Assembly: GCA_037957365.1 (NCBI GenBank)
Contig: JARHVA010001923.1
Location: 2,522,501-2,586,500 of the forward strand
Direction of reading: 5' to 3'
From: Torreya grandis
Lineage: Eukaryota; Streptophyta; Pinopsida; Cupressales; Taxaceae
DNA: 64,000 bases
Within the stretch, counting starts at the first letter, position 1. Each line of letters begins with the position of its first letter. The notes under the pieces were generated by a model that ran no database searches, had not been told where the DNA came from, and was given only the letters and a program-made list of their open reading frames with translations. The position numbers and the translations under genes are program-made. Shown here one piece after another: positions 1 to 10,274 of this stretch.

Positions 1-299
1 TTGGTTGTCCCTCCTAGTTTGTGTATCTTCCAAAACCTTCATGTCAAATTACTGATGCAAAGAGATCCTCGGGTTGGAGTTGTGTAGTCTAATCAATCTT
101 GTTTCATTTCACTAGTGCATAGGCCAATGGAGGTCATAAGTTTGGTGCATCACTATCTTGTTTTGTTTAATTTCTCTCTCTCCCTTTTCCTTGCAAGCAG
201 TAGGTTTAATAGTTTCAAGTGATAGCATCAAGGGAGCTAGCCCTATCTAGAGATTCACCGCAACAATTAAGCCACCCACAGCCTAGAGGTGTCTCCATT

Positions 300-790
300 G
301 TATCACCTAAGTGAGGAAACCCTGTACAACCTCCTCAAGGGGCACAAATCTGAGTAATAACAAGACCGTTAGTTGAAGAGCTTGGCGAACCATTCAAATT
401 TGAATTCCGATGCCAACCGCATTTAATAAGATAGCTAGAACCAAGGTGGGAGAGGATATATTGAGACTCCTTTGAATAGAGGTTATAAAAAGGAGCCGAT
501 ACAAGGAGAGAAAAGGGGGGAAGCACAAAGACTCTTCTGAAATTTCGAGTGTTGAGGAATGACAAGGCGGAACAAGTGCCTTAGAGTAGTGTCAGAGAGA
601 GAAAGAGCGGTTGTAGGTTGCTTGGTACAATACCATTGTAAAGCAGCTAAGGTTGTGATCAAGCTGTTGGTAGCTGCATGTATTTTGTTGCTCCATTCAT
701 ACAATATTATAGTTTTCCTACTAGCTTCTGAGTTCTCCTATAGGGAGCAAGAGTTAGGCTGCTTGGGGTTGACATCTCTCCATTGGGAAC
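300..790 (+). promoter_or_regulatory. Promoter-like segment, possible LTR remnant
   Basis: There is no convincing coding sequence here. A TATA-like motif (ttataaaa, about 483-490) lies upstream of a G/A-rich transcribed-looking segment that ends near a TG/CA-type boundary. The layout (TATA, then ~300 bp of short repeats and T-rich sequence before a LINE remnant) is what a U3-R-U5 segment of a decayed LTR looks like. I see no partner LTR and no target duplication, so this is a weak call. Confidence 0.22.
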
Positions 791-799
791 TCGACCCTT

Positions 800-2270
800 G
801 GTGACTACATCAAAAAAGGAGATACATAAGAGCCTGATGAACTGGCACATCCATTTTACCATCTTGATATTCTATTATAGAATGCTCCAGAGACATTAAA
901 AGGAAGAATGGGATACTCATAAGCTTATTGTGTCTAAAATAGTTTTGAAGGGAAAAGTGGTAAGGGTACAACTTCCTAAATCTGCCCTCTAAAGTAACAT
1001 ATTTCATAATTTGCAAGCATACATATCCCCATGATGTAGGCAGTGAAGTACGCAGAATACCATCCTCCATTACAATTCCTAACTTACCTCATAAAGCCCC
1101 ATTATGTTGATTTTTAGCACTACTCTTGGCAGTAAACATATCAGCTCCTTCTTCTTTCTTTTGTCCCACAACATTTTCTTGCTTTTATTCCTATTACATT
1201 TTGTCAATGAAACCACTTTAATAATTCAATTCATGAGCTTTTGCCATTATCTCTCGCAAGTGAACTGCTTGTCTTGGAAGATGCACTGATTTCTTTCCAA
1301 CCATATCAGCCATGCGAGGATAAATTTCTAACTTCTCACTGCTCTTTCAAATGTCCATGGACATTCATTAGCCATATTTCCGTCAAAAAGTTTGGGCTAG
1401 CCCAACACTGTCCTACCATTTCAATAAGATTATTCCAAAAATCGCTAGAAAAGGTACAAGAGACTTAGTCAAGATTCTATCCTTGATTGCAAGCCATCCA
1501 AAAACTCAAGCTTTGGGAATTACCCTTCTAGATTATCCTCCAAATTTCTTGGTTATCATTCCCTCAATTTTTGAGAATTTTTTACCCTTCTTTGACCACG
1601 TCTCTTCCATTTTTTGGTTTTTCCCATATGATTTTGTCATTCCCATCCATTGGGGGAGGCCGAGTAGAATCTAGAATCCTTTGCAATTTTCAAATTTATT
1701 CTGCTTAAACCTATATTGTCACCCATTTTCTCCATCTTATCCCATTGCTTTCTTCTTCCTAATGAAGTTCTCAATCCAATTTCCTAAATCTCTCCTTATT
1801 CAATTCTAGAATCAGGGAGCAAAAACTTTGTTTTCCAAAGAGTCTCCTGGAATCCATGGGTCTGGTCTACCTCCACACCAAACCTAACACCCCATCTCAA
1901 AGGGGAGATGATCAAGTCTAGAAGAAAATAAGTTCCAAACAGACTATTTTGAATCCAAAAGATCCTTCTTGGGTTCATATTGTCTAAATATATATGCCTC
2001 AAGACTTCCTCCTCAGTCTGCCGTTCTTCCAATAGGTTCTCCATATCACCCTGGCCCCAAGAGCTTCATCCAAATCTAAAATATGTCCTTCCCCTACTAC
2101 TCTCCAAAGTTTTGGCTTATAGATCTGTTTCCACACAGCAAAACAGAGAGTACTTCTATCTTTTGAACCTCGCCAAAGGAATTTCCTTTGAATTGTCATG
2201 ATATTCTCTTATCGAACCTGTACTTGAAGAATTTAGAGCATATAAATTGGAAGAGCTTGAAGAATAGAGG
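800..2270 (-). pseudogene. LINE ORF2 remnant: C-terminal part of reverse transcriptase and zinc-binding region
   Basis: On the minus strand the segment around 2199-1999 encodes a typical plant L1 thumb/C-terminal block: FLWRGSKD, then a W-Q-I-Y-K-P-K stretch and ALGARVIWR near its end. This matches the family pattern of an F-L-W-G motif followed by a tryptophan-rich segment. Downstream (2044-1796) the frame continues with HIYLDNMNPRRIFWIQNS. Between about 1675 and 1240 a frame with FGWLAIKDRILTKSLV resembles the reverse-transcriptase zinc-binding domain of plant LINEs. Frames shift several times and stops interrupt, so it is dead. The fingers and palm with the catalytic aspartates are not present, and I see no poly(A) end. 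Function in the intact family is target-primed reverse transcription. Confidence 0.6.
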
Positions 2271-2479
2271 TTAGCAGCAAAATCTTACCTGCAGAAGATG
2301 GTTGTTTCCCCTACCAGCCGTCCAATCTTCTTGTAAATACTTTTTGCAGTTATCAAAGAACCTTTTAATTAATTTCTTTCAAAAAAGAGCTAACTATAGT
2401 CAATAGAGCTGTGCCTTTAACAATTATGATCCTAGGTGCAAACGCAATCCAAGAGTAGGGGATGTGTTGCCTAAACAAC

Positions 2480-3017
2480 ACACTAACCTATTAGAGGGCA
2501 TAGAGATGTTGCATGAACCACGTAACTACTGTTGTGCAACACATAGCATGGCTGGTTTTGATGGTACATTGTAGGGTGCTCCAAGGAAAAGAATGGAAGA
2601 ATGCAACATGCAAGGAAAGGAGGGAATGTGGATGGTGGTGTCAGGAAACAATGGGAGAGCATTTGGAAAAAAGTGGAGAGGCTACTGAAGGGTAGCAATA
2701 GGTGATATGATATATGTACAAGCCAAGAGATACATACCATGGATATCTAAGGACACTTGATTAGGTATTTAACAGATATTGTGACTTTATTAAGCATACG
2801 TTATATATTCCTTGTATTCTTTGTCACTAATTATTAAATAGTAGAGGGGCATGCCTATTACATGTAGCCTTCCTATGTAGTTGTTCCATATGTATCAACA
2901 TCCACATCATGGATACATAATATACATTGTCACTATTCAATAAATACATTTATTTAATAACTCTAGGGATATTACCTAAGACATCACCTTCTGTGTGTAT
3001 TTTTTGGTATCAGAACA
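2480..3017 (+). other. Possible LTR 3' end with tRNA-iMet primer-binding site
   Basis: The motif TGGTATCAGAAC at 3006-3017 matches the complement of the plant initiator tRNA-Met 3' end, the usual primer site of plant LTR elements. AT-rich, non-coding sequence precedes it and could be a short LTR. I could not find the second LTR, target duplications or a downstream gag, so only the primer-site resemblance supports this. Confidence 0.3.
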
Positions 3018-4973
3018 CAAATTCTTCACAAACAGAATTTATTTTTTATGAAATTGTAAATTTGTTACAACCAATGTCATTTCATTGTCATATGCCTCAA
3101 GAAAAGCAAGACAAAACTCCAAAAAAGTATATGTGTATGATCCTGCGTGCGTATGCACATGAGTGTACATAAGAGACCAGAATATTGTTAAAATGAGATC
3201 ACAACTATAAAAACTGTCAAGGAAGAAGGGGTCTCTAAAACCAAAAGAGAAATGTTCAGTTGTCATTGTTGCAATTTAGACTGTATACAAGTAAAATGCT
3301 CAACCACTTCTTTCAACACTCATCTTTAAATCCCCAGATTCAATAATTGTATATTTGAAGCAGCCGTTGGAACTTTTCATTTGTAGAGACTCCATTTGCA
3401 GGCCATGTAATAGATTGAAACAAAATTAATTGATTCACTCCCATCCTATCAAACATTAAAATTTAAAAAAAGTCATGTCATGTTGTTAAATGTTGAAATA
3501 TTCAAACTAGTGTGTCAGTTCCTCCATTTGTCATCAAATGAAGTAAAAGGGTTTATGTAAACAATACAACTGTTAATAGCCTAAGCCCTTAAAGGCCAAA
3601 AGACCCCATCCAAGTCATTCCTCACTCATTCAAAAAAATAAATTAGCAGAAAATTTGAAGAGAAGGCAGAACACATTTGTAGAATTCTGAAGAAAAAGAG
3701 AGCGGCAATAGAATAATTGCAAATTTTTGCATCATATATTTGCAAGGAAGATTATCACACAGCAGATAAAAACAGAGATGAACTTCATTTTCATTTATGA
3801 TTTAATGTTTATCACTGTTCAGTTTATATTTGACATTATTATAAATTGTGTGCAGGTGTAATTGAACATACCCTCATACCTTGAATTCTGAAAATAGCAT
3901 TCTTATCCCTGCATGCATACCCATACCCATACACACATCTCCTAGGGACTATGGAAAGAGCATATGAAAGGGTGTGTAGAGACAAGATGCAATTTCGTAG
4001 ATCACCAATTAATAACAATTACACATTATATAAGCGATATATAATAGATATCCAGCTACATCGCACCATGTATGTGCTTGCTTCACTGTTGCACATAGTT
4101 ACACTTATATTACTAGAACTTTTGTGTGTAATCAATAGAGAGGATATCCTTTCAGCTTGATTATTACCTTTAGAATAAAATGTGCCCCTATCAATCTGAA
4201 CTAATCCTCATACTAACCTATTACAATATCAAAGTACAACAATCAATGTACGGATAATAATCCATCAAACATCCATCCAAGTACAAATTTAGGAAGCAAT
4301 TCCAACCAAGCATTCTGTAATTTCAACATGAAACCAACATTAAATGCAACCAAGAAAGTTTAAAGGGAACCATATTAAGTAATATTTACATCTTTACCAA
4401 GATTATCGAAAACCCATACTCCAAGATAAATGGTTTTCTTGCAGCAAATCTATCCAAACTAATCGAAAAAACAAAGTAAATTTACGTCCAATAGGTTTGC
4501 ACTGTAGACAATGATTAGAGATCCAAGGAAATTTACAGCAACTTCCCAATATAAAGTGAACCATATAAAATATTCACATTTTTATTTTCTTCCTTGCAAA
4601 CATTTACCCCAACCAAGAAAAGATCCGCATATCTTTCAAACTTGCCAATTGTTGCTAATGTATATCCCGTAAGTATATGATTCTCCCAAGTTATTTTCCA
4701 GTCACGTTGGCACCAAAATTAGGCCTAAGATTTTATCAAATGATTTGATATTGGGTTGAAGAAATCTCTTTTTTTGTAAGTACCATTTAATGTTTTTGCC
4801 CCAAATTGTAATTAAAACCCCAACGTAGTTGAATGTTCCCTTCAAAGCATTTTAAGGAAACCTAAAAACTGACCAGATTACATGGTTCAAAAATCCCTAG
4901 GTAACATGTGTTGAATTTTCACTTAATACTATTTTTCCATTGAAAAAATATTGCCCTGTATATGACAAATTGG
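3018..4973. other. Unassigned AT-rich stretch
   Basis: I see no coding region, RNA gene or paired repeat in this ~2 kb. Short open frames are of random length. If the host gene at 11.6-12.8 kb continues downstream, this stretch may be intron; no splice-compatible exon was recognised. Confidence 0.4.
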
Positions 4974-4978
4974 CTCCA
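4974..4978. repeat. Target-site duplication (ctcca), left copy
   Basis: The five bases ctcca directly precede the TG that starts the left LTR. The same five bases follow the right LTR at 11554-11558. A 5-bp duplication is the integrase signature of Ty3/gypsy and many copia elements, so this is a single insertion and not a chance pair of repeats. Confidence 0.85.
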
Positions 4979-6244
4979 TGCAATATCCCTTTCGAGATAA
5001 AAATGAATGCTGATCTTTACTGCCCTTAGTTCTGAAAATTCATTCAAATACAAGAACAATACATGCAATACGGAATACCAACAACTCACAAGTGTTCTCT
5101 TTATTTCACTCAATTGCATACATAGAAAACACTCTGAAAACAATTAAGGAATATATAAATAGCATAATAAAATCAAAATATTAGTTTTTCTTGACTTTTC
5201 CACCAAACCATAACCTGGAACAGCATAAAGGAGGAATCTTTCCTTGATACCCTAGCTGGAAATTCTCGGAATAGTACGGCAGTGTCAAAAGGCATAAAGA
5301 TTGGATTTTTCCTTTAAAAACCCTAGCTGAAAATAACTCCTAAACAGTACGATAGCATCAAACACTAGTTGCAATAGTATGGCAGCCTTTAAAATGGTAT
5401 GACAGCCCTTAAAAATCAGCAACCAGCTCAGCAAAGTCAAACCCTAGCACATAAAAGTCAACACCCAAGTACGACAAGCCTAAAAAATCAGTGGCCAGGT
5501 GCAGCAGACCCGAAAAAGTCAATGCCCAGTTGTTAGAAGGCAGACACAACGGTCAAAACACAAGTACAATGCTACGGCCAAACCCTAGGTTTAGTGATTT
5601 GCCCTAGAAGTGTGATGCCCTTGCCATAGGGGCAACGATTTGCCCTAGAAGTCTAACACCCAGCGCTTGGGCAATAGAAAAACGCTATTCTATTGCTTTG
5701 AAATCCTTTCGATAAATTTTGAAAATTGTTACTTTTAGCCAACAAGAATCTAAAAATCTCTTGTTTATCCGTGCAATTGCAACCCTTAGATGGAGTCACC
5801 TCTGAAAATTGGAAGGTTTTTGTCCTCAAACCCATTTGCAATGAAAAGTTTCCATCCTCAAAAGTAGAAGTTGAATCAATTCTAAATCAAATCGTGAATA
5901 ATGAAAAATCCTTGTTGGCCCCACATGTCCTATAAATTCACTTTTCCAATTTCACCCTAACCTTAAAAGCATTTAAAACACTTTTAGGCAATTATTACCT
6001 TTTTGGCCTTTTAATAAATTTTTTTTTTTTTTTTTTTTGCATGTAATTAATATAGTTTTTTGACCCCTTTTAATAACAATACACCTAAGTGTCATTTTTC
6101 CATGTTATAACATAAAATAACTTTGGACAACTTGAATGAATTATTCTTAAATTATTTCCCTCATTAATTCCCCTTACCCTACGGGAAATAAAAGATTGGC
6201 TTTGGGTCCTCTGATTTATTTAATTCAAAAAAGGGGGCATTATA
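4979..6244 (-). repeat. LTR (3' LTR of the minus-strand element)
   Basis: It starts TG (tgcaatatccctttcgag) and aligns along its length with 10275-11553, including the repeated phrase caacaactcacaagtgttctc and the AAACCCTAG-rich centre. Its last dinucleotide has decayed from CA to TA. A run of about 18 T near 6020 is missing from the partner LTR, where the same place reads aatatttctttttattgg. Confidence 0.85.
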
Positions 6245-6262
6245 GTCCACCCTTCCCAAAAT
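6245..6262 (-). promoter_or_regulatory. Polypurine tract
   Basis: Read on the minus strand this is ttttgggaagggtggac, abutting the LTR. In family members this tract primes plus-strand DNA synthesis. The preceding codons (read as L-R-T-N-N-F-G-K-G-G) match the usual gypsy 3' end, where a 'leader-D-K-Q-F' tail runs into the tract. Confidence 0.75.
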
Positions 6263-6365
6263 TGTTTGTCCTCAAGCAATACCTAAACCATTCTACAAAT
6301 ACCTAAATCCCAAATCAATCTTGGAAGTTTGCAATTTCCAATCCTTCACCCTCCTTGTGATGTAG

Positions 6366-7170
6366 TTAACTTTTTCTACACTTCTCTGGTATAATGAGGA
6401 ATTGGAAGCCCTGCACCAAGTAATGCTTCTCCCACAGTCCTATTGAGTGAATCAATGATAGTTGAATCATGAATGAGCTGGGATCTAGAAAGAGTATTAA
6501 AACTATCCCTGTCTTCAACTTGAATATTTGTATCGAAATAAGCATAAACCTCCTTGCAGCCCTTGACATCAAGTCGAAGATCATAAACAACTCTTTGCAA
6601 GTATATTTATAATTCACACCAAAACAATATATGTACTTTAGAAAAGGCTCCCTTCTTGTCTCTTCTAGCTTATTATGCCATATTGTGTTGAACTCATGCG
6701 CAACATGGGTCTTCTGACTTCCATCTTTTAACAATATATTGTCTAGCTGGGTAGATTGCAGATCTTCATACAATCCCTCTACTTCTGATTCCTGCACTGT
6801 ATTTTTCTCAGTTTGATCCTACAGTTGACTTCTTAGCTCCTCTCCTTCTTCTTGAAGCTGTAAAGCATCATTCTGCAACTTCTTTTCCTGCACACTAGTA
6901 GAAGATAATTTGTTTAAGAAACTCCATCTTTCTTTGCACTCCATGCAATTCTTCTTTTGCTTTTGTCCTGTCCTTGTCTGCATCGAATAAGTCTCATTTG
7001 AGATGAATATTGTCATCTATCAATGACCACACTTGCAACCGGAGTTCATTCACTTTCATTTCAACTGTAACATGCTCCTGTTTGACAAATTCCAAATCTT
7101 TTAATAATGTCATCTTTTCCTGGATGAATCTTTGTATCACCTCCTTAAATTTCTGTACCTCAACTTCTAG
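6366..7170 (-). pseudogene. Captured coiled-coil protein fragment, decayed
   Basis: Read on the minus strand from about 7170, the translation is rich in heptad-like charged and leucine residues (for example EKKLQNDALQLQEEGEELR and SEVEGLYEDLQSTQLDNIL). This indicates a long coiled coil broken by stops and frameshifts near 6990, 6820 and 6600. The last part (6600-6376) is a cleaner frame with DVKGCKEVYAYFDTNIQVE and GEALLGAGLPIPHYTREV, which looks like a folded domain I cannot name. None of this resembles gag or pol. It follows the POLQ-like block directly, so it may be from the same captured transcript or from a second gene. Confidence 0.5.
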
Positions 7171-7173
7171 CAT

Positions 7174-8031
7174 TTATAATTTTGCATGATATAGCCAATA
7201 AAGTGATTTATGTGCTGACTTTACAACCTCTTCAAAAGGTTGTGTTGAATTCAGTAATGTGCACCTCACATAATGGTGAACATCATTTGTTGTTTGAACA
7301 ATACCAGCAGCTGTGACTTCTAGAATAGCTCGTTTCATTCCGTTCTTAACAGCAGCAAGGCAAGACTGTAGTGGAGGATAGCCTTCACTCAACATATTTG
7401 TAATTCTTTTAACTTCTTCAGGACTGCAGTTTAGAATTCTTTCACCTTTTGTATCTATTCCTGGGACTTCAAAAGTTGTTTCACTGTAATCTTCATTGTC
7501 GTGTATAGATGAATAAGATCCATCAAAATCAGCCACCCATTTTGAAAGAGAGCTTAAGTGGCTCTTTCCAACCTGCAAGTTCTTTTGACTGTTCATCAGG
7601 TTTATCATGACATCTTCTAAAGCGTCAGTAAAATGTCTTTTATCCATGGATTTAAGTTTGCTTCCACTCTCACCAAATGCCTTCAAATTTCTTTTTGAAT
7701 AATTATGGGCAGACTTGAGATTATATTCCCCTAATTTTCTATTCTCATCCCACATAGATCTAGCATCCAAACAATCTACAAACATGTCATGAAATGCTAT
7801 CTGAGCCCCCTTCTTATCTCCTACACTTAAATGGGTTTCCAAAAGTACAAGGGCATTCTGTAAACATTGTTCTGGGAAAGTGAGGTCCTCAAGAGCATGA
7901 GCAAATCCCTTCATAATTGGATTATCTAAAAGAATTTCAAGTTTTTTGGTTCTTTCTTGCCCCATGGTCCCAAAATCAGATTTGTTAACATTGAAAGGAA
8001 AAATATACAGATTGTAGATAAGATTGAGCAA
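7174..8031 (-). pseudogene. Captured fragment with a POLQ/TEBICHI-like segment
   Basis: This 285-codon frame has no stop. Its last ~90 residues read [10 protein letters not shown], then [31 protein letters not shown] and [10 protein letters not shown]. To me this is the winged-helix/ratchet part that follows the helicase core in plant DNA polymerase theta (TEBICHI), an enzyme of microhomology-mediated end joining. The identification is from memory of the family and not from a search. The first ~190 residues ([38 protein letters not shown]) are helical and unassigned; they may be its N-terminal region. No Walker A or DEAH motif is visible, so the helicase core is absent, by deletion or by joining of non-adjacent exons. 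The frame crosses what should be several exon junctions without introns, which fits capture from a spliced RNA. An upstream frame (8629-7985) overlaps it, implying a frameshift near 8000. Confidence 0.5.
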
Positions 8032-8629
8032 TATCTTCCAACACCCTAACTGATGAATCTATTTCATCAACATTGCTGCATGAACTCTTTTTCAAATTTT
8101 TATTTTTGTTGTTAGAAGGCATATCAAACTGATTACCGGAAGAGAATAAGAAATTGTCTTCTCCCGCTGGGCTCTTGCGTTTCAACCAACCTCTTCCATG
8201 ACAAAAAGACTTTGCTCTATAAACAATGACTCTAGCTTGTTCTTTCTTATATGTTGCCAAAGCAAATAGATTTTTTCCTTTTCCATAAAGTGAATCATTC
8301 ATCAGAGACTGATTGCGGTCAGTTCTACCCATACCAGGAAGAAAGTTCTCAATACTAGTAGCTTTTCTATGATTTCCTATGCCATTTGTGTCCAACAATG
8401 CTCCGGTCATATGCCAATATTGTTTGGGAACAGCTGGACCATTATCTACATGAGAAATGTTAACTTCTTCGAGCTCATTCCCTCTTACCTGCCAACTCTG
8501 GCATAAAACATTCTTTGGAAATCCTTCACCATTTGATATGACTGCAGAACCACATTCAGCTCTACCAACTTCTAGGCTTGGTTGTCCATCCTTCATATAA
8601 TGCTTACTGCTGTCTATTTCATTAATCAA
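7985..8629 (-). pseudogene. Captured coding fragment, serine/asparagine-rich, unassigned
   Basis: A 214-codon stop-free frame on the minus strand. It is polar and low-complexity in places ([19 protein letters not shown]), with one basic stretch around RGWLKRKSPAGEDNF. It reads like the disordered N-terminal region of a nuclear protein. The end ([16 protein letters not shown]) leads by a frameshift into the block at 8031-7174, so both are probably parts of one captured coding sequence. No catalytic motif is visible and I do not recognise a family. Confidence 0.45.
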
Positions 8630-8718
8630 TTGAGCCCATTCAATGAGATTATTGAAAAAGTACCTAGAGGATGATCAACTCTGTATAATATTTCTTTTCC
8701 TATGACAATATTCATAAC

Positions 8719-9294
8719 CTAATTTTGATAATCAAGATGACTGTGGAAAAACTTAAGATCTTTTTCCTGATCACTCTTTAATTCTGGAACCATATTTGCA
8801 ACAACACCCAAGTCTCGTAGCACCAAGTTGTTCCATAGATAATTTTTACCTTGGGCTGAAGTACTCATATGCAAAGTTGGCTTACAATCACCCTTAATGC
8901 ATACACAGGGCTTAAATATATTTTCTATTTTGCTTACCACCTTTCAATGTCAAACATCTTGCTGCCCTGGCAACTATGACTATCTCCATAACCTTGTCTT
9001 CAAATGTAGAACTTGGCTCCAAGGAGTGATCTACGAATCAAGAGCACTGATCCTCCACAACTTCGTTAGAATGCACAACATACTCTATATGATTCCTTAT
9101 GAACTTCCTTTATAATTTTTACCTTGGGCTGAAGTACTCATATGCAAAGTTGGCTTAAAATCACCCTTAATGCTTACACAGGGCTTAAAATATTTTCTAT
9201 TTTGCTTACCACCTTTCAACGTCAAACATCTTGCTGCCCCGGCAACTATGACTATCTCCATAACCTTGTCTTCAAGTGTAGAACTTGGCTCCAA
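8719..9294 (-). pseudogene. Captured coding fragment with an internal tandem duplication
   Basis: Two related frames (8940-8719 and 9294-9097, minus) share the segment ending FKPTLHMSTSAQGKNY. They lie in two tandem ~272 bp units, 8841-9112 and 9113-9384, which are nearly identical. The upstream copy starts EPSSTLEDKVMEIVIVAGAA. The downstream copy continues into NNLVLRDLGVVANMVPELK, which is probably the true continuation. Short hydrophobic strands alternate with charged stretches. No known domain is recognised, but the sequence is protein-like over both units. Confidence 0.45.
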
Positions 9295-9384
9295 GGAGTG
9301 ATCTATGAATCAAGAGCATTGATCCTCCACAACTTCGTTAGAATGCACAACATACTCTATATGATTCCTTATGAACTTCCTTTC
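8841..9384. repeat. Tandem direct duplication, two units of ~272 bp
   Basis: The segment starting at taatttttaccttgggctg recurs after about 272 bp, and the two units differ at only a handful of positions (for example aatgtc/aacgtc and ctgccctgg/ctgccccgg). The copies are much more alike than the two LTRs of the host element. The duplication may therefore have arisen after insertion. Confidence 0.8.
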
Positions 9385-9907
9385 TATCCAAATGCATGGG
9401 ATGAAGAATTTACTGGAAATAGTAATATTGATCTCATCAAAGCCTTTACCCTTATTGTGTCTCAAAAGATCACCTTGATCCATATGCAACAACAATTTTG
9501 AACTTGAATCAAAGAATCTATATGCTCTATATTGCAAGTTGTATCTTGACCCTATCACCATTTTTAGAATGTTTTCCATGATGACAAGAATCTTGCAATG
9601 GCGTAGTAGGAAGCAACAAATCTGAAATATGACCATCCTTTTCATACCTTGGGCTGTAATCAAAGTGTTCAACCTCCTTTGCCAAATTAGAATTTGTTGA
9701 GATACCCTCAACACCTCCATCCTTGTGACTCAAAATTTTCAAGTTAGGATCAACATTCTCCTCAGTTGCATGCTTATCATCATGGCTATCCTGAAATTTA
9801 ATCATATATGACGATGAATCACCTTTTGGAAGATCGTTGAGTGGCTCATGAATTGGCACATCAATTTCCATATTTGGCTTTTTGCATTCAGGATGCCTTT
9901 TTCTCAT
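9310..9907 (-). pseudogene. Captured coding fragment at the 5' end of the interior
   Basis: The first frame (9907-9527) starts MRKRHPECKKPNMEIDVPIH and is acidic and polar, ending near LQDSCHHGKHSKN. A frameshift near 9530 leads to the frame 9535-9310 with FFDSSSKLLLHMDQGDLLRH and EINITISSKFFIPCIWIE. This is the first protein-like block after the retrotransposon leader, so it may hold the start of the captured coding sequence or a gag remnant. I see no CCHC knuckle or gag motif. Assignment to a host gene is inferred from the neighbouring block only. Confidence 0.4.
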
Positions 9908-10260
9908 TGATTTTCTGTAGGTGTTGTTTTGCTTGAGTGGCCATCAACTTAGCTTCCTTACCTCTCCTATTCATCACACCTTTTCTAAGTCCTTATTACA
10001 TCCTCAACGTTTTTTTGTAATGTGGTTAATTTTCTTTTCAACCACATGCTTTGGTTCCTTTTCAGATAAGATCTTACCTTTGACTTGCATGCTGAATTCA
10101 TTTTGCTCCTCTATAGGTTTTTAAGGTTCAAATTTTGACTTTTCCGTTTTCTTTATTTCTAGCCATAATCTTATATTCTTTTGGTATTCTTGCATAGCTT
10201 GCAACATCTCTAACATGGATTCTTGCACCATCCTCATGATTCATAGGCTAACAAGATCAC
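9908..10260 (-). other. Retrotransposon leader / 5' untranslated region
   Basis: Read on the minus strand from the primer site, this contains gatgaataggagaggtaagg and the phrase ctcaagcaaaacaacacct. A similar order of words occurs at ~27.54-27.69 kb inside the gypsy element. That shared segment ties the gene-carrying element to an autonomous family. The captured sequence begins directly after it. Confidence 0.6.
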
Positions 10261-10262
10261 AA

Positions 10263-10273
10263 CTTTGATACCA
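10263..10273 (-). promoter_or_regulatory. Primer-binding site (tRNA-iMet type)
   Basis: Plus-strand ctttgatacca reads TGGTATCAAAG on the minus strand, complementary to the 3' end of initiator tRNA-Met with one A/G difference from the common TGGTATCAGAG. It lies one base inside the right LTR, as expected for minus-strand DNA priming. Confidence 0.8.
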
Positions 10274-10274
10274 C

